Of a stretch of DNA of 5,096 nucleotides, positions 4,037 to 5,096 are shown piece by piece. The notes under the pieces were generated by a model, which had not been told where the DNA came from, made no database searches, and was given only the letters and a program-made list of their open reading frames with translations. This stretch comes from Nitrospinota bacterium. Lineage in GTDB: Bacteria > Nitrospirota > Nitrospiria > Nitrospirales > UBA8639. The first letter of the stretch is position 1, and every line of letters starts with the position of its first letter. A program made the translations under genes and the position numbers. The stretch is from contig JADFRB010000186.1 of NCBI GenBank assembly GCA_022561525.1, positions 1 through 5,096 of the forward strand, written 5' to 3'.

Positions 4037-4695
4037 AAGGTGTACCCGCTTCCACGTATTGTGTGGATAAGATTGCGCTCGTGGCCTTTGTCAATTTTGT
4101 TGCGGAGGTAACTGATGTAGACATCGATGACATTGGTGAACGTGTCGAAATCCAAGTCCCATACATGTTCGGAAATCATAGGGCGGGTTAAGACGCGGCC
4201 GGTACTCCGCATCATATATTCGAGTAGGGCATATTCTTTGGAGGTGAGGTCTATGCGTTGGCCTGCTCTCGTGACCTCATGGGTGATCGGATTCAGAATT
4301 AAGTCATCGATTTGTAGAATGCCGGAGGTTTCGCCGCTGGCACGTCGCATCAGTGCCCGGGAACGGGCCAGCAATTCTTCGATGGCAAAGGGTTTGGTGA
4401 GGTAATCGTCGGCTCCCGCATCCAGGCCTTTCACGCGTTGATCCACTTCAGATCGTGCCGTCAAAATGAGGACGGGTGTTTTAACCTTTTCGGCACGAAT
4501 GCCTTTGAGGACTCCCAGCCCAGGAAGGTTCGGAAGCATGAGGTCGAGAATGATCAGGTCGTAATTTACCTCGCAAGCGAGGTCGCGACCTTCTACCCCA
4601 TCGGGGCACACGTCGACCGCATAGCTTTCTTCTTCCAACGCTCGTCGAATAAAGGAGGCGACTTTGGGTTCATCTTCAACAATCAGAATACGCAT
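4018..4695 (-). CDS. OmpR/PhoB-family response regulator
   Basis: This 225-residue cytoplasmic transcription factor is phosphorylated by the downstream kinase. The receiver domain (1-~118) has the acidic pocket E7/D8, phosphoacceptor D51 in LIILDLMLPNLPG, T79 and K101 in LTKPFAIEELLAR. The winged-helix DNA-binding domain spans ~129-221, with the recognition helix region FTNVIDVYISYLRNKID (186-202) and the closing hairpin IRGSGYTLGP. Length and all switch residues are normal. ATG 4695-4693 is the start because MRILIVEDEP is the classic beginning of the domain. No Shine-Dalgarno precedes it, and a -10 box ends 9 bases upstream, suggesting a leaderless transcript. The final residues GPERK and the stop codon lie inside the arm of the 181-bp palindrome. 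The target genes are unknown; autoregulation is plausible. Confidence 0.95.
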   Translation of the reverse strand: MRILIVEDEPKVASFIRRALEEESYAVDVCPDGVEGRDLACEVNYDLIILDLMLPNLPGLGVLKGIRAEKVKTPVLILTARSEVDQRVKGLDAGADDYLTKPFAIEELLARSRALMRRASGETSGILQIDDLILNPITHEVTRAGQRIDLTSKEYALLEYMMRSTGRVLTRPMISEHVWDLDFDTFTNVIDVYISYLRNKIDKGHERNLIHTIRGSGYTLGPERK

Positions 4696-4704
4696 TGTTT
4701 AAAT

Positions 4705-4732
4705 ATTATATCATGGAAGCAGAGGAGACCAA
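4705..4732 (-). promoter_or_regulatory. Extended -10 promoter of the two-component operon, likely leaderless
   Basis: On the minus strand, TATAAT (4710-4705) is preceded by TGA, giving a full extended -10 motif TGATATAAT. A partial -35, TTGGTC (4732-4727), lies 16 bases upstream. Only 9 bases (ATTTAAACA) separate the -10 from the regulator ATG, so transcription should start about 1-3 bases before, or at, the start codon. The site lies wholly in the 46-base gap after the upstream hypothetical gene, so the regulator/kinase pair has its own promoter. Confidence 0.7.
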
Positions 4733-4741
4733 GAGGCCGAC

Positions 4742-5096
4742 CTATTCCTGGGTTTTGAGGCGAAAGCCATAGCGTTTGCTGGTTAAGGCGGCCATTTTCC
4801 CGGATTTGTAATCATAATAGGCAGCCTGCCACGTGGGTTGGCCTTGATCATCAATTGTTTGGGCAGCGCAGGTGACGATTTTGTCAATGGATCGTTTTTC
4901 CTTTAAGGGGAGGGCATGCCACTTTGGACCGACATAAATCCACAACAAATTGGTCAGGCTTGAGCCATGCCCGGTATTTCGAATGCCCTTACCTCCAAGA
5001 GTCTTTAACTCGGCATGAGCGGCCTGGGAGTCACAAGTGATTGGCGCGTATTGGGTGGTCCACACCCAATAGCCAGCGGCTCCGATTAACACGAGG
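4742..5096 (-). CDS. Membrane-anchored or secreted hypothetical protein, C-terminal part
   Basis: I do not recognise this protein. The frame is open to the right edge of the window, so the true start lies outside. The first visible residues (VLIGAAGYWVW) look like the end of a signal peptide or a single N-terminal membrane helix. About 105 residues of polar, mixed alpha/beta-looking sequence follow. Notable features are two cysteines, in APITCDSQAAHAEL and KIVTCAAQTIDD, which could form a disulphide in the periplasm, an aromatic stretch LLWIYVGPKWHALPL, and a YYDYKSG turn near the end. It ends with TAG at 4744-4742. It lies 46 bases upstream of the regulator on the same strand, with the regulator promoter in between, so it may be only loosely linked. 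The open frame, composition similar to its neighbours and clean stop support a real gene. Confidence 0.6.
   Translation of the reverse strand, partial: LVLIGAAGYWVWTTQYAPITCDSQAAHAELKTLGGKGIRNTGHGSSLTNLLWIYVGPKWHALPLKEKRSIDKIVTCAAQTIDDQGQPTWQAAYYDYKSGKMAALTSKRYGFRLKTQE

Noticed and set aside
3876..4070. Plus-strand open frame of 64 codons over the palindrome
   Set aside because: It arises from the inverted repeat and the antisense of the regulator end. There is no start signal or recognisable protein.

Overview
The window is bacterial chromosomal DNA, probably from a Gram-negative bacterium. The evidence is an OmpR-type response regulator with a two-transmembrane histidine kinase, ordinary sigma-70-like promoter hexamers and Shine-Dalgarno sites. 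Most of the window sits near 50% GC, but the first ~140 bases are about 70% GC. The style of the kinase/regulator pair and the many small palindromic repeats would suit a Nitrospirota-like or deltaproteobacterial genome. That placement is an impression, not something the sequence proves.

Layout. (1) 1-143, minus strand: the first 47 codons of an MgtC/SapB-family membrane protein, cut by the window edge. (2) 387-1056, plus strand: a toxin-antitoxin operon with a promoter, a candidate operator, a FitA-like ribbon-helix-helix antitoxin and an overlapping PIN-domain (VapC-type) toxin with all its expected acidic residues. (3) 1057-1554: about 500 bases without a gene, filled with inverted-repeat elements. 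(4) 1555-2134, minus strand: a second PIN-type toxin-antitoxin pair, a DUF433 antitoxin overlapping by 4 bases a DUF5615 toxin. The toxin carries a one-base frameshift near its C-terminus; the lost tail is still readable in the next frame. (5) 2135-2436: spacer with a nine-G run and a 75-bp inverted repeat. (6) 2437-4695, minus strand: a two-component operon, regulator first and kinase second, driven by an extended -10 promoter so close to the start codon that the mRNA is probably leaderless. (7) 4742-5096, minus strand: the C-terminal part of an unrecognised membrane-anchored or secreted protein.

The most unusual object is at 3856-4036. The whole space between the regulator and kinase genes is a 181-bp imperfect palindrome, exactly symmetric about position 3946. 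It has 14-bp and 11-bp perfect outer arms and a 9-bp plus 6-bp perfect core. It supplies the last five codons and the stop of the regulator, and it ends immediately before the kinase ribosome binding site. In the operon mRNA it would form one long hairpin separating the two cistrons. It looks like a MITE-like element that may set the kinase-to-regulator ratio.

Functionally, the regulator/kinase pair is an envelope-sensing signal system, loosely like the heavy-metal sensor kinases. The two PIN-type modules face each other tail to tail across a repeat-rich zone, one apparently working and one with a damaged toxin. At least five unrelated inverted-repeat families occur in 5 kb, which points to a repeat-rich genome or an accessory region.
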